Below, in pieces: positions 1-7,885 of a DNA stretch of 64,000 bases. How positions within the stretch are numbered: the stretch's first letter is position 1; the number at the start of each line of letters is the position of its first letter. The DNA lies in contig OY782882.1 of assembly GCA_963678485.1 (NCBI GenBank), forward strand, positions 3,906,001 through 3,970,000, given 5' to 3'. A program made the translations under genes and the position numbers. Origin of the DNA: CALGYY01 sp963678485. GTDB taxonomy: Bacteria; Bacteroidota; Bacteroidia; Bacteroidales; CAIWKO01. Below the pieces are notes generated by a model. That model was not told where the DNA came from. It was given only the letters and a program-made list of their open reading frames with translations, and did not search any database.

Positions 1-66
1 CCAGAGAACGAGAATGCGATTAAAGTTGGGATGGAAATCATTCAACCCATACATCTGTTGAAATAA
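1..66 (+). CDS. C-terminal end of an unidentified gene (partial)
   Basis: Frame 1 is open from the window edge to a TAA at 64-66 and encodes about 21 residues ending in IQPIHLLK. A strong plus-strand terminator follows at 134, so a plus-strand transcript does end here. The fragment is too short to assign to a family, and it could be chance. Confidence 0.3.
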   Translation, partial: PENENAIKVGMEIIQPIHLLK

Positions 67-133
67 TCATCAGCGTTCTAAAATCTACCTTTCGTACTTT
101 CCTTCGAAATTGCGATTATGGTTAATACTTACT

Positions 134-166
134 TAAGGCTGCCTTTATGGGCAGCCTTATTTGTTT
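134..166 (+). terminator. Rho-independent terminator
   Basis: The stem AAGGCTGCC / GGGCAGCCTT encloses a short TTTAT loop and is followed by a T-rich stretch. It closes the transcript entering from the left edge, immediately before the promoter of the rSAM/lipoprotein operon. Confidence 0.7.
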
Positions 167-167
167 G

Positions 168-175
168 TATCTTTG
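168..175 (+). promoter_or_regulatory. Bacteroidota -7 element (TATCTTTG) of the rSAM/lipoprotein operon
   Basis: TATCTTTG matches the TAnnTTTG -7 consensus of the Bacteroidota primary sigma factor. A weak TTTA lies 20 bases upstream, inside the terminator loop. Transcription would start near 180, leaving a leader of about 70 bases before the ATG at 254. Confidence 0.5.
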
Positions 176-253
176 ACTAATTCTAGTCAGAACTATTAAC
201 TTTCCATGGTACAATATTTGCTGAAATCCGCCGCTTTTTTTAAAACCTATACG

Positions 254-679
254 ATGAACTTTTCACTTTCCAAATTCCCATTGATCTTTCAACGAAGAAT
301 CACTGTTAATATATTGAAATTTGCAGGAGTGGGAGCGGCCTGTTTCGTATTCGAAGCATGCTATGGTACACCACAAGCTGATTTTCCTTCGAACCCCGCC
401 AAAGGAACTGATATTTATGGAACAGTTAAAACCGCCGATGGGCAAGCAGTTCAAAATGCTGAGGTTTTGTTCACCCATGGTAATTACAGCGATACCTTAA
501 AGACATACACTGACGCACAGGGAAACTATTCAATCAACGACCTTAGCGGTGACTTTAAAACCTGTTATGTGGAGGCTAATACTCGAAATGGGACGAAAGG
601 TTCAAGAGTCTATACTGTAAAATCCGATCCCAAATACACTAAAAACGTTCAGATCGATCTGGTTGTAAAACCCGAATAA
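254..679 (+). CDS. rSAM-associated putative lipoprotein, CYGTP motif with carboxypeptidase-regulatory-like domain
   Basis: This is the first of four small precursors upstream of a radical SAM gene. From the ATG at 254 the protein has 141 residues: a basic segment (FQRR), a hydrophobic segment of about 20 residues, then Cys36 followed at once by Tyr-Gly-Thr-Pro. Residues ~55-141 look like a carboxypeptidase-regulatory (transthyretin-like) beta-sandwich with the DAQGNY-type turn. An earlier ATG at 206 would add 16 residues with no signal-peptide character, so 254 is preferred. The lipobox is imperfect (Glu at -2); Cys30 is an alternative lipidation site. The layout matches the 'lipoprotein, rSAM/lipoprotein system' family (TIGR04134-like); the function of that family is unknown. 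Only one base separates it from the next gene. Confidence 0.75.
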   Translation: MNFSLSKFPLIFQRRITVNILKFAGVGAACFVFEACYGTPQADFPSNPAKGTDIYGTVKTADGQAVQNAEVLFTHGNYSDTLKTYTDAQGNYSINDLSGDFKTCYVEANTRNGTKGSRVYTVKSDPKYTKNVQIDLVVKPE

Positions 680-680
680 T

Positions 681-1127
681 ATGAAAAAAACAATGAAGTC
701 TTTTTCCCGCATTCGCGGCAAGTTTTACTTGCGGCTTTTACAAATTCTTGGGTTTGCTAGTGCAGGTTTTTTGGTCTCTTGCACAAAATATGGCTCGCCG
801 GAAGTCATGTACGGAGTTCCTGAAAATACTATCTATTTCTCAGGGAAAATCCAATCCGCCGATTCATTAAAAAATATACCCGGATTGCAAGTAAAACTAT
901 TCCCCGAAGGGCAATGGGATTCTATACATACCACATCCGCAACTGACGGTTTTTATAGCTTTTATTTATATGCAAATGAAGGGGAAACGCTTAAGCTTAA
1001 AATCTCCGATACCGATTCAAGCCTTAATGTCGGGAGTTTTAAAGATACTACCATCGATCTGACCATCAGCGGTCGCGATTATAGTAATCACGAAAAAGAA
1101 ACAAATGTATTACTGAAGAAAAAGTAA
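681..1127 (+). CDS. rSAM-associated putative lipoprotein with two YGxP motifs
   Basis: This is the second precursor of the operon, 148 residues. It has a basic N-terminus, a hydrophobic core, and a good lipobox (Leu-Val-Ser-Cys, Cys34). The motif occurs twice just after the Cys, as KYGSP and MYGVP. Residues ~52-148 form a predicted beta-sandwich like that of the first precursor, with the turn TDGFYSF. The likely fate is the outer membrane or periplasm as a lipoprotein; modification of the YGxP region by the downstream radical SAM enzyme is inferred, not shown. The start follows the previous stop by one base, so the two genes are probably translationally coupled. Confidence 0.75.
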   Translation: MKKTMKSFSRIRGKFYLRLLQILGFASAGFLVSCTKYGSPEVMYGVPENTIYFSGKIQSADSLKNIPGLQVKLFPEGQWDSIHTTSATDGFYSFYLYANEGETLKLKISDTDSSLNVGSFKDTTIDLTISGRDYSNHEKETNVLLKKK

Positions 1128-1154
1128 TATATTTACGTTCAAATTTTCTGACCT

Positions 1155-1505
1155 ATGGCATTGAAAAAATTCTCACTTCGATTTCAAAATCGATTGTACC
1201 TAAGCGCACTTCTGATAATCGGTGCTTTTTCTCTTCCTTTCGTGAGCTCTTGTGGAAATGCAAAAGACAGCGAAAAAGAACAGCAACGTATTAAGGATAG
1301 CATCGCAAATGCAACACATATTCAGGATTCAATTGCCAAAGTAAAGGCTGATTCAACGGCTACGGCTATTAAAGAAAAGGCGATACAGGATTCTATCCGT
1401 AAAGCTGATTCTATTGCCAAAGCAAAACAACAGCAGATAAAATTTAAACCTGTAGTGGTGCCTCAAACAAAATATGGCATTCCTGCAAATCTTAGAAACG
1501 ACTAG
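1155..1505 (+). CDS. Putative rSAM-system lipoprotein, charged repeat protein with C-terminal YGIP
   Basis: Third precursor, 116 residues. A basic N-terminus and hydrophobic segment lead to a clear lipobox (Val-Ser-Ser-Cys, Cys33). The mature part lacks the beta-sandwich of the first two genes. It is a helical, charged stretch with five DSIA/DSIR-type repeats, and the Tyr-Gly-Ile-Pro motif sits near the C-terminus, preceded by a Val/Pro-rich strand. The shared N-terminal architecture, motif and operon position place it in the same system although it would be missed as a homologue of the neighbours. A spacer of 27 bases separates it from the previous gene. Confidence 0.65.
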   Translation: MALKKFSLRFQNRLYLSALLIIGAFSLPFVSSCGNAKDSEKEQQRIKDSIANATHIQDSIAKVKADSTATAIKEKAIQDSIRKADSIAKAKQQQIKFKPVVVPQTKYGIPANLRND

Positions 1506-1540
1506 ATTTTCCTGATTAACTTGTGCTAAATAACGATCCT

Positions 1541-1714
1541 ATGAGAAAAATTTCGTTTCGAATTCTGGGATGGATGTTTGTTCTTGCCTGCGTATCTTTA
1601 GTTGCAGGATCATGCCGTCGCCAGGTTATGAAATACGGCGGACCACCTGCCAATTACCAGAAAATGATGGAAGATTCTATTGCAAAGAATAGCGATTCCA
1701 TCAAACAACAATAA
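1541..1714 (+). CDS. Very small putative rSAM-system lipoprotein with KYGGPP motif
   Basis: Fourth precursor, 57 residues from the ATG at 1541. A GTG at 1523 would extend it by six unlikely residues. It has a hydrophobic segment, then Gly-Ser-Cys (Cys25), a basic Arg-Arg, and the motif KYGGPP at residues 31-36. The remainder is a short polar tail with DSIAK/DSIK, the same repeat type as in the third precursor. There is no room for a folded domain, so the mature product is a peptide of about 33 residues. That size is typical of a peptide substrate for a modifying enzyme. The rSAM gene begins 21 bases after its stop. Confidence 0.65.
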   Translation: MRKISFRILGWMFVLACVSLVAGSCRRQVMKYGGPPANYQKMMEDSIAKNSDSIKQQ

Positions 1715-1735
1715 CAGACATTAATCTTCAACTCA

Positions 1736-2827
1736 GTGAAACTTCCCAAACCTTCGTTTAAGAAGCGACTGGCACTTGATGTATTTAAAAAATATGTAAA
1801 GGTGCAAAGTCAGCTGCATGAATTATCCTATTTTTTCTGGGAGTGCACCTCCCGGTGTAATGTAGCCTGTCTGCATTGCGGCAGCGATTGTCGCATGGAT
1901 GAACATCCTGATATGCCGGCAGCTGATTTTCTTAAAGTTACTGAACAAGTCAGCAAACACTTTAATCCCAATAAGGTGATGATTGTAATTACCGGCGGCG
2001 AACCTTTGGTGCGCAAGGATCTTGAAGAAATTGGACATGAATTATATAAACAGGGCTATCCTTGGGGATTTGTGACCAACGGTTATGCCCTTACTCCGGA
2101 GCGTTTCCGTTCATTGATGAATGCGGGTCTACGCTCAGTGACTGTTAGTCTCGATGGTTTCGAAGAAAATCACAATTGGCTGCGCGGAAATCCCCGAAGC
2201 TTTGCCAAAGCTGTTGATGCAATTAAGCTAATTGTAAGTGAACCAGAACTGGTCTATGATGTTGTTACTTGCATCAACCAGCGAAATTTTAACGAAATAC
2301 CAGAACTGAAAAAGTTCCTTATAGGATTGGGTGTAAAAAAATGGAGAATCTTCACTATTTGCCCGATTGGTCGAGCTAAAGACAATCCCGAACTGCACCT
2401 CAGTAATGAGCAATTTGTGTGGTTGATGGATTTCCTGAAAGCTGGTCGTGAAGAGGGCATCATGCATATGAGCTTTGGATGCGAAGGCTATCTCGGTCCA
2501 TACGAAGCGGAAGTGCGCGATGGGTTTTTCTTCTGTCGTGCCGGCGTAAATATCGCTTCAGTGCTTGCAGACGGATCCATCTGTGCATGTCCAAATATTA
2601 ATCGTGCCTACAATCAGGGAAATATTTACACCGACGACTTCATGGAAGTCTGGAATACGCGTTTTACAAAATTCCGCGACCGTGAATGGATGCGCAATGG
2701 TATTTGCAGCGACTGTAAAGAATTCAAATGGTGCCGCGGAAATGGTATCCATCTCCGCGATCCTGAATCTTCCGAAACACTGAGATGCCATTACCAGATG
2801 CTTGATGTTCTCCAAAAAAAGTCATGA
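1736..2827 (+). CDS. Radical SAM/SPASM protein of the rSAM/lipoprotein system (TIGR04133-like)
   Basis: This 363-residue radical SAM enzyme carries the CX3CX2C cluster motif (Cys41, Cys45, Cys48) in the context WECTSRCNVACLHCGSDC, which is characteristic of the family paired with YG-motif lipoproteins. The SAM-binding GGEP motif follows at ~residue 86. The C-terminal third (~262-355) is Cys-rich (CAC, CSDC, CRGNG, a late Cys-His) and fits a SPASM domain holding auxiliary Fe-S clusters. SPASM enzymes usually modify peptides; here the four upstream precursors are the obvious candidates. The start is GTG at 1736, because the N-terminus KLPKPSFKKRLALDVFKKY belongs to the family. The reaction catalysed is unknown. 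Confidence 0.85.
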   Translation: MKLPKPSFKKRLALDVFKKYVKVQSQLHELSYFFWECTSRCNVACLHCGSDCRMDEHPDMPAADFLKVTEQVSKHFNPNKVMIVITGGEPLVRKDLEEIGHELYKQGYPWGFVTNGYALTPERFRSLMNAGLRSVTVSLDGFEENHNWLRGNPRSFAKAVDAIKLIVSEPELVYDVVTCINQRNFNEIPELKKFLIGLGVKKWRIFTICPIGRAKDNPELHLSNEQFVWLMDFLKAGREEGIMHMSFGCEGYLGPYEAEVRDGFFFCRAGVNIASVLADGSICACPNINRAYNQGNIYTDDFMEVWNTRFTKFRDREWMRNGICSDCKEFKWCRGNGIHLRDPESSETLRCHYQMLDVLQKKS

Positions 2828-3094
2828 GAAGAATTGAATCATGAATTGCTGAGCAAAAGGATTATGTAGAATTTATAATTGCCAGCTGTATTGGCAACTT
2901 GAGATATAGGGTACTGTTTATATCATAGTTCGGTCTTATAGCACAGTCAGGCCAATGTAAGGCTTGTTACAATATTAGGTTTGTTCTATTATTGAATGAT
3001 AGAAGCAATAATAGCATTGAAATGCTTAGCCAGATATACAGAATGATCAACAACAAGCTATATTTGTATTAGTGTTCTAAAACGGTATTTGTCT

Positions 3095-3463
3095 ATGGAA
3101 AACTACACAGAAGAATTCCTGATCATAGATGATGTTATGCACATTAAGCTACGTGGCAAATTCCCTGTTGCTGTTCTGAATAGTAATAAAAACGCATTCC
3201 TCCCGGTGATTGAAAAGTGTTTGGAAAATGCTTGCAGTAAAATTATTATTGATATACGTGACCTTGTTATTAATCTGAGCGTTGTAGAGTTACACAAGGC
3301 TGGGGCAGATGCGGCCTTCCTGAGTTGGCGGGGGTTGAAGGTGGTAGCGGTGGCCAGAAAAGAGACTGTGAGTTCATTTTTCGACACGGTTGCATTTAAT
3401 CGCGGCGGAAGAGTTAGAGTGTTCACCGATTGGGATGAAGCCATGGAATGGCTTAATTCATGA
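3095..3463 (+). CDS. SpoIIAA/STAS-like protein
   Basis: A small soluble protein of 123 residues from the ATG at 3095; a TTG two codons earlier is also possible. The alternating beta/alpha pattern, an IIIDIRDL strand near residue 52 and the C-terminal VFTDWDEAMEWL helix resemble SpoIIAA-like/STAS-type folds, which act as regulatory or lipid-related modules. No catalytic motif is visible. It stands alone between a 260-base upstream gap and a shared terminator, so the context gives no role. The family assignment is tentative. Confidence 0.5.
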   Translation: MENYTEEFLIIDDVMHIKLRGKFPVAVLNSNKNAFLPVIEKCLENACSKIIIDIRDLVINLSVVELHKAGADAAFLSWRGLKVVAVARKETVSSFFDTVAFNRGGRVRVFTDWDEAMEWLNS

Positions 3464-3504
3464 CAAATTAAAAAAAATAGAAATCAATAATAATTGCAAA
3501 AAAA

Positions 3505-3536
3505 AAGGCGGTACCATAGGGTCCGCCTCTTTTTTG
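3505..3536. terminator. Bidirectional terminator
   Basis: The hairpin AGGCGG ... CCGCCT is flanked by an A-run on the left and a T-run on the right. It can stop both the plus-strand gene ending at 3463 and the minus-strand peptidase ending at 3549. Confidence 0.75.
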
Positions 3537-3548
3537 TAATCATGCCGT

Positions 3549-6542
3549 TTATTTACGGTCGATGGTAATAAGGTTTTTCAGACTGCTTTGTTCAGCTTTA
3601 ATCTTATCAGTATTTCCATACACGCAAATGGCTTTTTGGTCAAGAATCTTTTCGATCATTGCAGCAAAAAGTTTAATGTCGGCTGCTTTGGTAGCCAGGA
3701 TATCATCGCGCTCTTTCTGAAGCTGCGCCTGAGTTGTGCGGGTAAGAAGATATGAAAACGCCCACTGGCCTTTCTGAGGTGCAGTTAAAGGAATATCCAT
3801 TTTTGAAATGGTGCCAATAATATAACGAGTCATATCGGTATCATTAGCCGTGAAAGTGTTCAGATAATTTGTGGTGCCTTTATAGATATCAACAGTGTTC
3901 TGTAAATTCGGATCACGATATGAATTAAAGGTGAATACCCCACTCTGCGAAACTGTACTGTAACCGCCATAAGCGCCGCCAATCACGCGAACCTGATTTT
4001 TGAGCCAATCGGTTGAAACAATTTGATTCAACACTCTCATTTTTCCGTTATAGGTGAAGCCAAGTTTTTTGTAATCATAACCCTGAATTACATACTGCAC
4101 TTTTGAAGTGGTAAGTATGCCTTCATTCTTTGAATCAAGTGCGAATTTCCAGGGTTGTACAGTGGTTTTTGTGTCAGGTAAACCATTGCTGAATGTTCCA
4201 AGTGCAATTACGAAACTATCATAATCAGCCTTCGCGCCCGTAACAGTGCTGAACAAATTATTGCGGGTGAATAACAAATCAGCAGTCCTTTTAATCTTAC
4301 TGAGGATTTCGGTCGATGCAGTATCAAAGCCATTAACCAAACCATTCACAAACCAGAAATAATCCAGACCATCGGTCATTTCGTCGAATTTTCCACGATT
4401 AGTGAAGTAGGAGGAAAGTCGGCGCGAAGCAACCCCAGAGCCATCGCGTTTCATCGACGATTCAAGTTGTGCCTGATGTCTGACCAATAAGGATTTGATA
4501 CGCTCAATGTCGGTATATTTGGTGTGTTGCAACATTTCTGAAGCAAGCTCAAACATCTTGGTTGTTTTGTTGTTCATCATTTTTGCATTCACAACAAAAT
4601 AGGCGCTCATTTTACTATCATCCTGATCTTCCAAAAAGGTTGTCAGGTAAGTGCTAAATCCACCGGTATTAATATTGAATTCCTGATCCAGATCGCCATA
4701 GGTGTACTTTTCAGTATCAAGCATACCGAGCATATTTGCTAGCAATGACGCATAAGGTATCATATCTTGAGGTAATACGTTCATGTTGAAAAACATATTT
4801 GCATAAACGATATTGTTGGTGAATTCTTCGCGGTATAAAACACGCTGATTGCCTACTTTGTTATCAGTGCAAATATAGAAATTAGCTTTAGGATTAATAT
4901 CCGCTAAAGTCAGCATTGGGATGGTTGCAACTGCTTCCGGACTGTCTTCCCTTTTCTGGAATGCAATGAGGTCGTTGTTTTCTTTGATGAGCGCATCAAT
5001 TTCAGCTGGGCTCAATTTAGATTTATAAGTTGCAAGTTCTTCCACAGCTTTATCGTTGATATCTTTTTCCAATCCTGCTTTTGGGGCAAGAGTAAGCAGC
5101 AACGCATGTGTGTTGTTAACCATGTATTGCTCGGCAATCTGCTCAAGATATTTTGAAGTAAGAGCACTTTTTACTGTTGTGAGCGTTTTCTCATATTCCA
5201 ATCCAATAAATGGATCGCCTTCGAAGAACCATGAGGCTTGATTGCGTCCGCTGTAAGTCATTCCTTTTTGAGAATCAGCACCTTCGCGCAAATAGAATTC
5301 ATTGCGATTAAGCGTGCCTTCCACATCTTTTTTATTGAATCCTTTTGCGATGCAGTCTTTCAGGGTTTTCATCACAATATCATAAAACTTTTGCTTGTCG
5401 CCTGGTTCTGCATTCTGCACGGTAATATTTACAATGTTTTGTTTGTAGCTATAGCAATAGGCGCTCACATCTTTACCAACACCGGCTTCCTGAAGTGCCA
5501 GACGAATGGGACCCGATTCCTGGTTGATTAAAATATCACAAATGATATCGAGCGCCATCGAAAGAGCGGCGTCGGTTCCTTTACCGGCAACCCAGCTTAG
5601 CGAAAGATAGGTTTGCTCTTCGGTGGGACTGCCAGCCATAATTGGATAGTAGGAGGTGACATCCTTCATTGCAGTGAATGGCTTTGAATCAGGAATTTCA
5701 ATTTTAGTTCCTGTGCGTGTATATTTCGACAGATATTCGCGATCAATAAATTCCAGTTCTTTATCCAAATCTGCATTTCCGTATAGGAAGATATAGCAGT
5801 TTTCCGGTGCATAGAATTTTTTATGGAATGCTTCGAATTCTTTTTGGGTAAGGCTTGGTATTGCTGAAGGATAGCCACCTGATTCAAATCCGTATGGACT
5901 ATCAGGAAACAAATTTTTAAACATTTGATAGGACAATTCCCTGGTTGGATTGGAATAGGCTCCTTTCATTTCGTTGTAAACAACTCCTTTGTAGGTAACC
6001 GGTTTATCTTTATCCAATAACTCATAATGCCAGCCTTCCTGCTTGAGAATACGTCCATCGCTGAATAGAAGGGGATTAAAAACAGCATCAAGATACACGT
6101 GCATCAGGTTGAAATAATCCTTTTCGTTCATACTTGCGATAGGATACTTAGTTGCATCTTTCGACGTCATTGCGTTGAGGAAGGTCTTCAGTGAACCTTT
6201 CGAAAGCACGTCGAATGGGCTTTTTACCGGAAAGTTGGTTGAGCCATTTAAAACAGAATGTTCCATAATGTGTGCTGCCCCATTATCGGAAGAAGGAACT
6301 GTTTTGAATGTGATACTAAAGGTTTTATTCTCATCGTCATTAGCAATCTTGAAAAGTTGGGCACCGCTTTTTACATGCTCATAGAAATAGCACTCAGCAT
6401 TGACTTCCTTAACAAATCGTTTTTCGATGAGTTTAAAACCATGAGTTGTTGTCTGTGCATGGCTCTTAACGCCCAGATTACAAAAAATACCGGTCATAAC
6501 GATCATGGTAATTAGTTTGAATGAATGAATGGATGCAGGCAT
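3549..6542 (-). CDS. M16C family zinc metallopeptidase (PreP/Cym1-like)
   Basis: This 997-residue protein has an N-terminal hydrophobic segment and an HAQ signal-peptidase-like site at ~30, so it is probably exported. The inverted zinc motif HxxEH is present as His91-Ile-Met-Glu94-His95, followed by the VLNGS and PFDVL strings typical of presequence-protease-like M16C enzymes. A later NEMKGAYS segment supplies the third zinc ligand. The length near 1000 residues corresponds to four M16 half-domains with the M16C-associated region. It is expected to degrade short unstructured peptides in the periplasm. It is monocistronic. Confidence 0.9.
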   Translation of the reverse strand: MPASIHSFKLITMIVMTGIFCNLGVKSHAQTTTHGFKLIEKRFVKEVNAECYFYEHVKSGAQLFKIANDDENKTFSITFKTVPSSDNGAAHIMEHSVLNGSTNFPVKSPFDVLSKGSLKTFLNAMTSKDATKYPIASMNEKDYFNLMHVYLDAVFNPLLFSDGRILKQEGWHYELLDKDKPVTYKGVVYNEMKGAYSNPTRELSYQMFKNLFPDSPYGFESGGYPSAIPSLTQKEFEAFHKKFYAPENCYIFLYGNADLDKELEFIDREYLSKYTRTGTKIEIPDSKPFTAMKDVTSYYPIMAGSPTEEQTYLSLSWVAGKGTDAALSMALDIICDILINQESGPIRLALQEAGVGKDVSAYCYSYKQNIVNITVQNAEPGDKQKFYDIVMKTLKDCIAKGFNKKDVEGTLNRNEFYLREGADSQKGMTYSGRNQASWFFEGDPFIGLEYEKTLTTVKSALTSKYLEQIAEQYMVNNTHALLLTLAPKAGLEKDINDKAVEELATYKSKLSPAEIDALIKENNDLIAFQKREDSPEAVATIPMLTLADINPKANFYICTDNKVGNQRVLYREEFTNNIVYANMFFNMNVLPQDMIPYASLLANMLGMLDTEKYTYGDLDQEFNINTGGFSTYLTTFLEDQDDSKMSAYFVVNAKMMNNKTTKMFELASEMLQHTKYTDIERIKSLLVRHQAQLESSMKRDGSGVASRRLSSYFTNRGKFDEMTDGLDYFWFVNGLVNGFDTASTEILSKIKRTADLLFTRNNLFSTVTGAKADYDSFVIALGTFSNGLPDTKTTVQPWKFALDSKNEGILTTSKVQYVIQGYDYKKLGFTYNGKMRVLNQIVSTDWLKNQVRVIGGAYGGYSTVSQSGVFTFNSYRDPNLQNTVDIYKGTTNYLNTFTANDTDMTRYIIGTISKMDIPLTAPQKGQWAFSYLLTRTTQAQLQKERDDILATKAADIKLFAAMIEKILDQKAICVYGNTDKIKAEQSSLKNLITIDRK

Positions 6543-6730
6543 AATATTATTCGTTTTGGTTACAGATTGATTTTGCAGTACAATATTAGGAATTATTTAC
6601 CTACTGGTGAAGGCAAATCGGTCAATGCCCATGAATAATGGCTGAACGCTCATTTCCATACTATATGATGGCTATTGGATACTCTTCCTTCCGATTTTTA
6701 ATTACTTTTGACCAGCCACTTCCACAGCCA

Positions 6731-6997
6731 ATGAAAACAGTCGATATCATTAATGCAGCAGGTGTTTCTTTGATACTGCTGGCGTTCTTCCTACTTACGA
6801 TTCGTAAGCTTAGAAGCGATAGTTTGCTCTACAATATCCTTAATATGGTAGGTGCAGGATTGGCATGTTATGGTTCCTGGCTTATTAGCGCTTTCCCTTT
6901 TATGGTATTAGAAGGCATTTGGTCGTTGGTTGCAGCGCTGGGACTCATTCGCAATGTGTTGCTAAAGCGTCCCGGACAGAATCTGGAGGAAGAATAA
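6731..6997 (+). CDS. CBU_0592-like small membrane protein
   Basis: From the ATG at 6731 the product has 88 residues and three hydrophobic segments. The pattern resembles CBU_0592-type proteins: a Gly-containing first helix, a SLLYNILNMVGAG segment in the middle, and an EGIWSLVAALGL final helix. An upstream ATG at 6638 is in frame but adds 31 residues unlike the family. Function is unknown. The VanW gene starts within a dozen bases of its stop, so the two are likely co-transcribed. Confidence 0.65.
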   Translation: MKTVDIINAAGVSLILLAFFLLTIRKLRSDSLLYNILNMVGAGLACYGSWLISAFPFMVLEGIWSLVAALGLIRNVLLKRPGQNLEEE

Positions 6998-7007
6998 GAA
7001 AGTGCCT

Positions 7008-7853
7008 ATGAATCCACAAAGTCTTCCCAAACCAAAGAAACGCAGCAAACTAAGAAAAACCTTGGGAAAAGAGTTTTATGTATTTCTTCGGAAATGGAAG
7101 AATGCTTATATGCCAGTGAACTGGGCAAGAATTCCAGATGATAATCCCACATTTGATTCACTGATAATTGCTCACCAATCTTTGTTATTACGCCCGTTGC
7201 GAGCGGTAGAGATGCAATTGCAGATTAATAAAATCACAAATTTGAATCTGGCCATCCAAAAGTTAAATGGTGTAGTTATCCAGCCGGGACAGACCTTTTC
7301 TTTTTGGAAGTTGGTTGGACGTCCATCACGGCGCAAAGGATTTCTAGATGGACTGGTACTTGAAAATGGCCGAATTTCTAAAGGTGTAGGGGGAGGACTT
7401 TGCCAATTGGGGAATTTACTTTATTGGATGATGTTGCATACATCCCTTACTGTGACAGAGCGATGGAGGCATGGGTATGATGTGTTTCCTGATGTTGATC
7501 GTAAATTACCTTTTGGGAGCGGCGCTACGCTTTCGTTTAATTTTGTTGATCTTCAGTGTTGCAACAACACAGACCGTGCATACCAATTGGTATTATGGAC
7601 TGATAGCGAGTTTCTTTATGGAGAAATACGATCTGAAAAAGCAGAAGGTTCAATAATTTCGATTTATGAAACGGATCATTGCTTTATACAGCAATGGTGG
7701 GGCGGATACGCCAGATGCAATAAAATTTGGAAGAGATGTGTAAATCGGATTTCAGGCGAACAAACTTCGACCTTGATTTCAGAGAATACGGCCATTATGA
7801 TGTATGAGCCTTTACTGGCGTCAACGAATGATAAAAAGAAAAGCGGTGAATAA
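7008..7853 (+). CDS. VanW family protein
   Basis: A 281-residue protein with the VanW-type core: VIQPGQTFSFWKLVG near residue 90, then SKGVGGGLCQLGNLLYWM containing the conserved GGGLCQ. No signal peptide is evident. VanW is named from some vancomycin-resistance clusters, but its function is unknown and solitary copies are common, so the gene should not be read as a resistance determinant. ATG at 7008 and GTG at 7002 are both plausible starts; a purine-rich GGAGGAAG lies in the end of the preceding gene. It overlaps the hairpin of the downstream terminator. Confidence 0.8.
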   Translation: MNPQSLPKPKKRSKLRKTLGKEFYVFLRKWKNAYMPVNWARIPDDNPTFDSLIIAHQSLLLRPLRAVEMQLQINKITNLNLAIQKLNGVVIQPGQTFSFWKLVGRPSRRKGFLDGLVLENGRISKGVGGGLCQLGNLLYWMMLHTSLTVTERWRHGYDVFPDVDRKLPFGSGATLSFNFVDLQCCNNTDRAYQLVLWTDSEFLYGEIRSEKAEGSIISIYETDHCFIQQWWGGYARCNKIWKRCVNRISGEQTSTLISENTAIMMYEPLLASTNDKKKSGE

Positions 7854-7876
7854 TCTTCACCGCTTTTCTTTTTTTT
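7838..7876. terminator. Bidirectional terminator overlapping the vanW-family stop
   Basis: A 12-bp perfect stem (AAAAGCGGTGAA / TTCACCGCTTTT) spans the stop codon at 7851-7853 and ends in a long T-run. It lies between converging genes and can serve both. Confidence 0.8.
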
Positions 7877-7885
7877 TTAAAATAA

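Noticed and set aside
2879..2897. TTGCCA/TGGCAA hairpin after the radical SAM gene as terminator
   Set aside because: The stem is six bases and no T-run follows, so it is too weak to call.
7008..7853. Vancomycin-resistance cluster suggested by VanW, with the VanY at 28209
   Set aside because: The two genes are 20 kb apart, with no vanH/A/X or regulatory pair. Both families are common as solitary genes outside resistance clusters.
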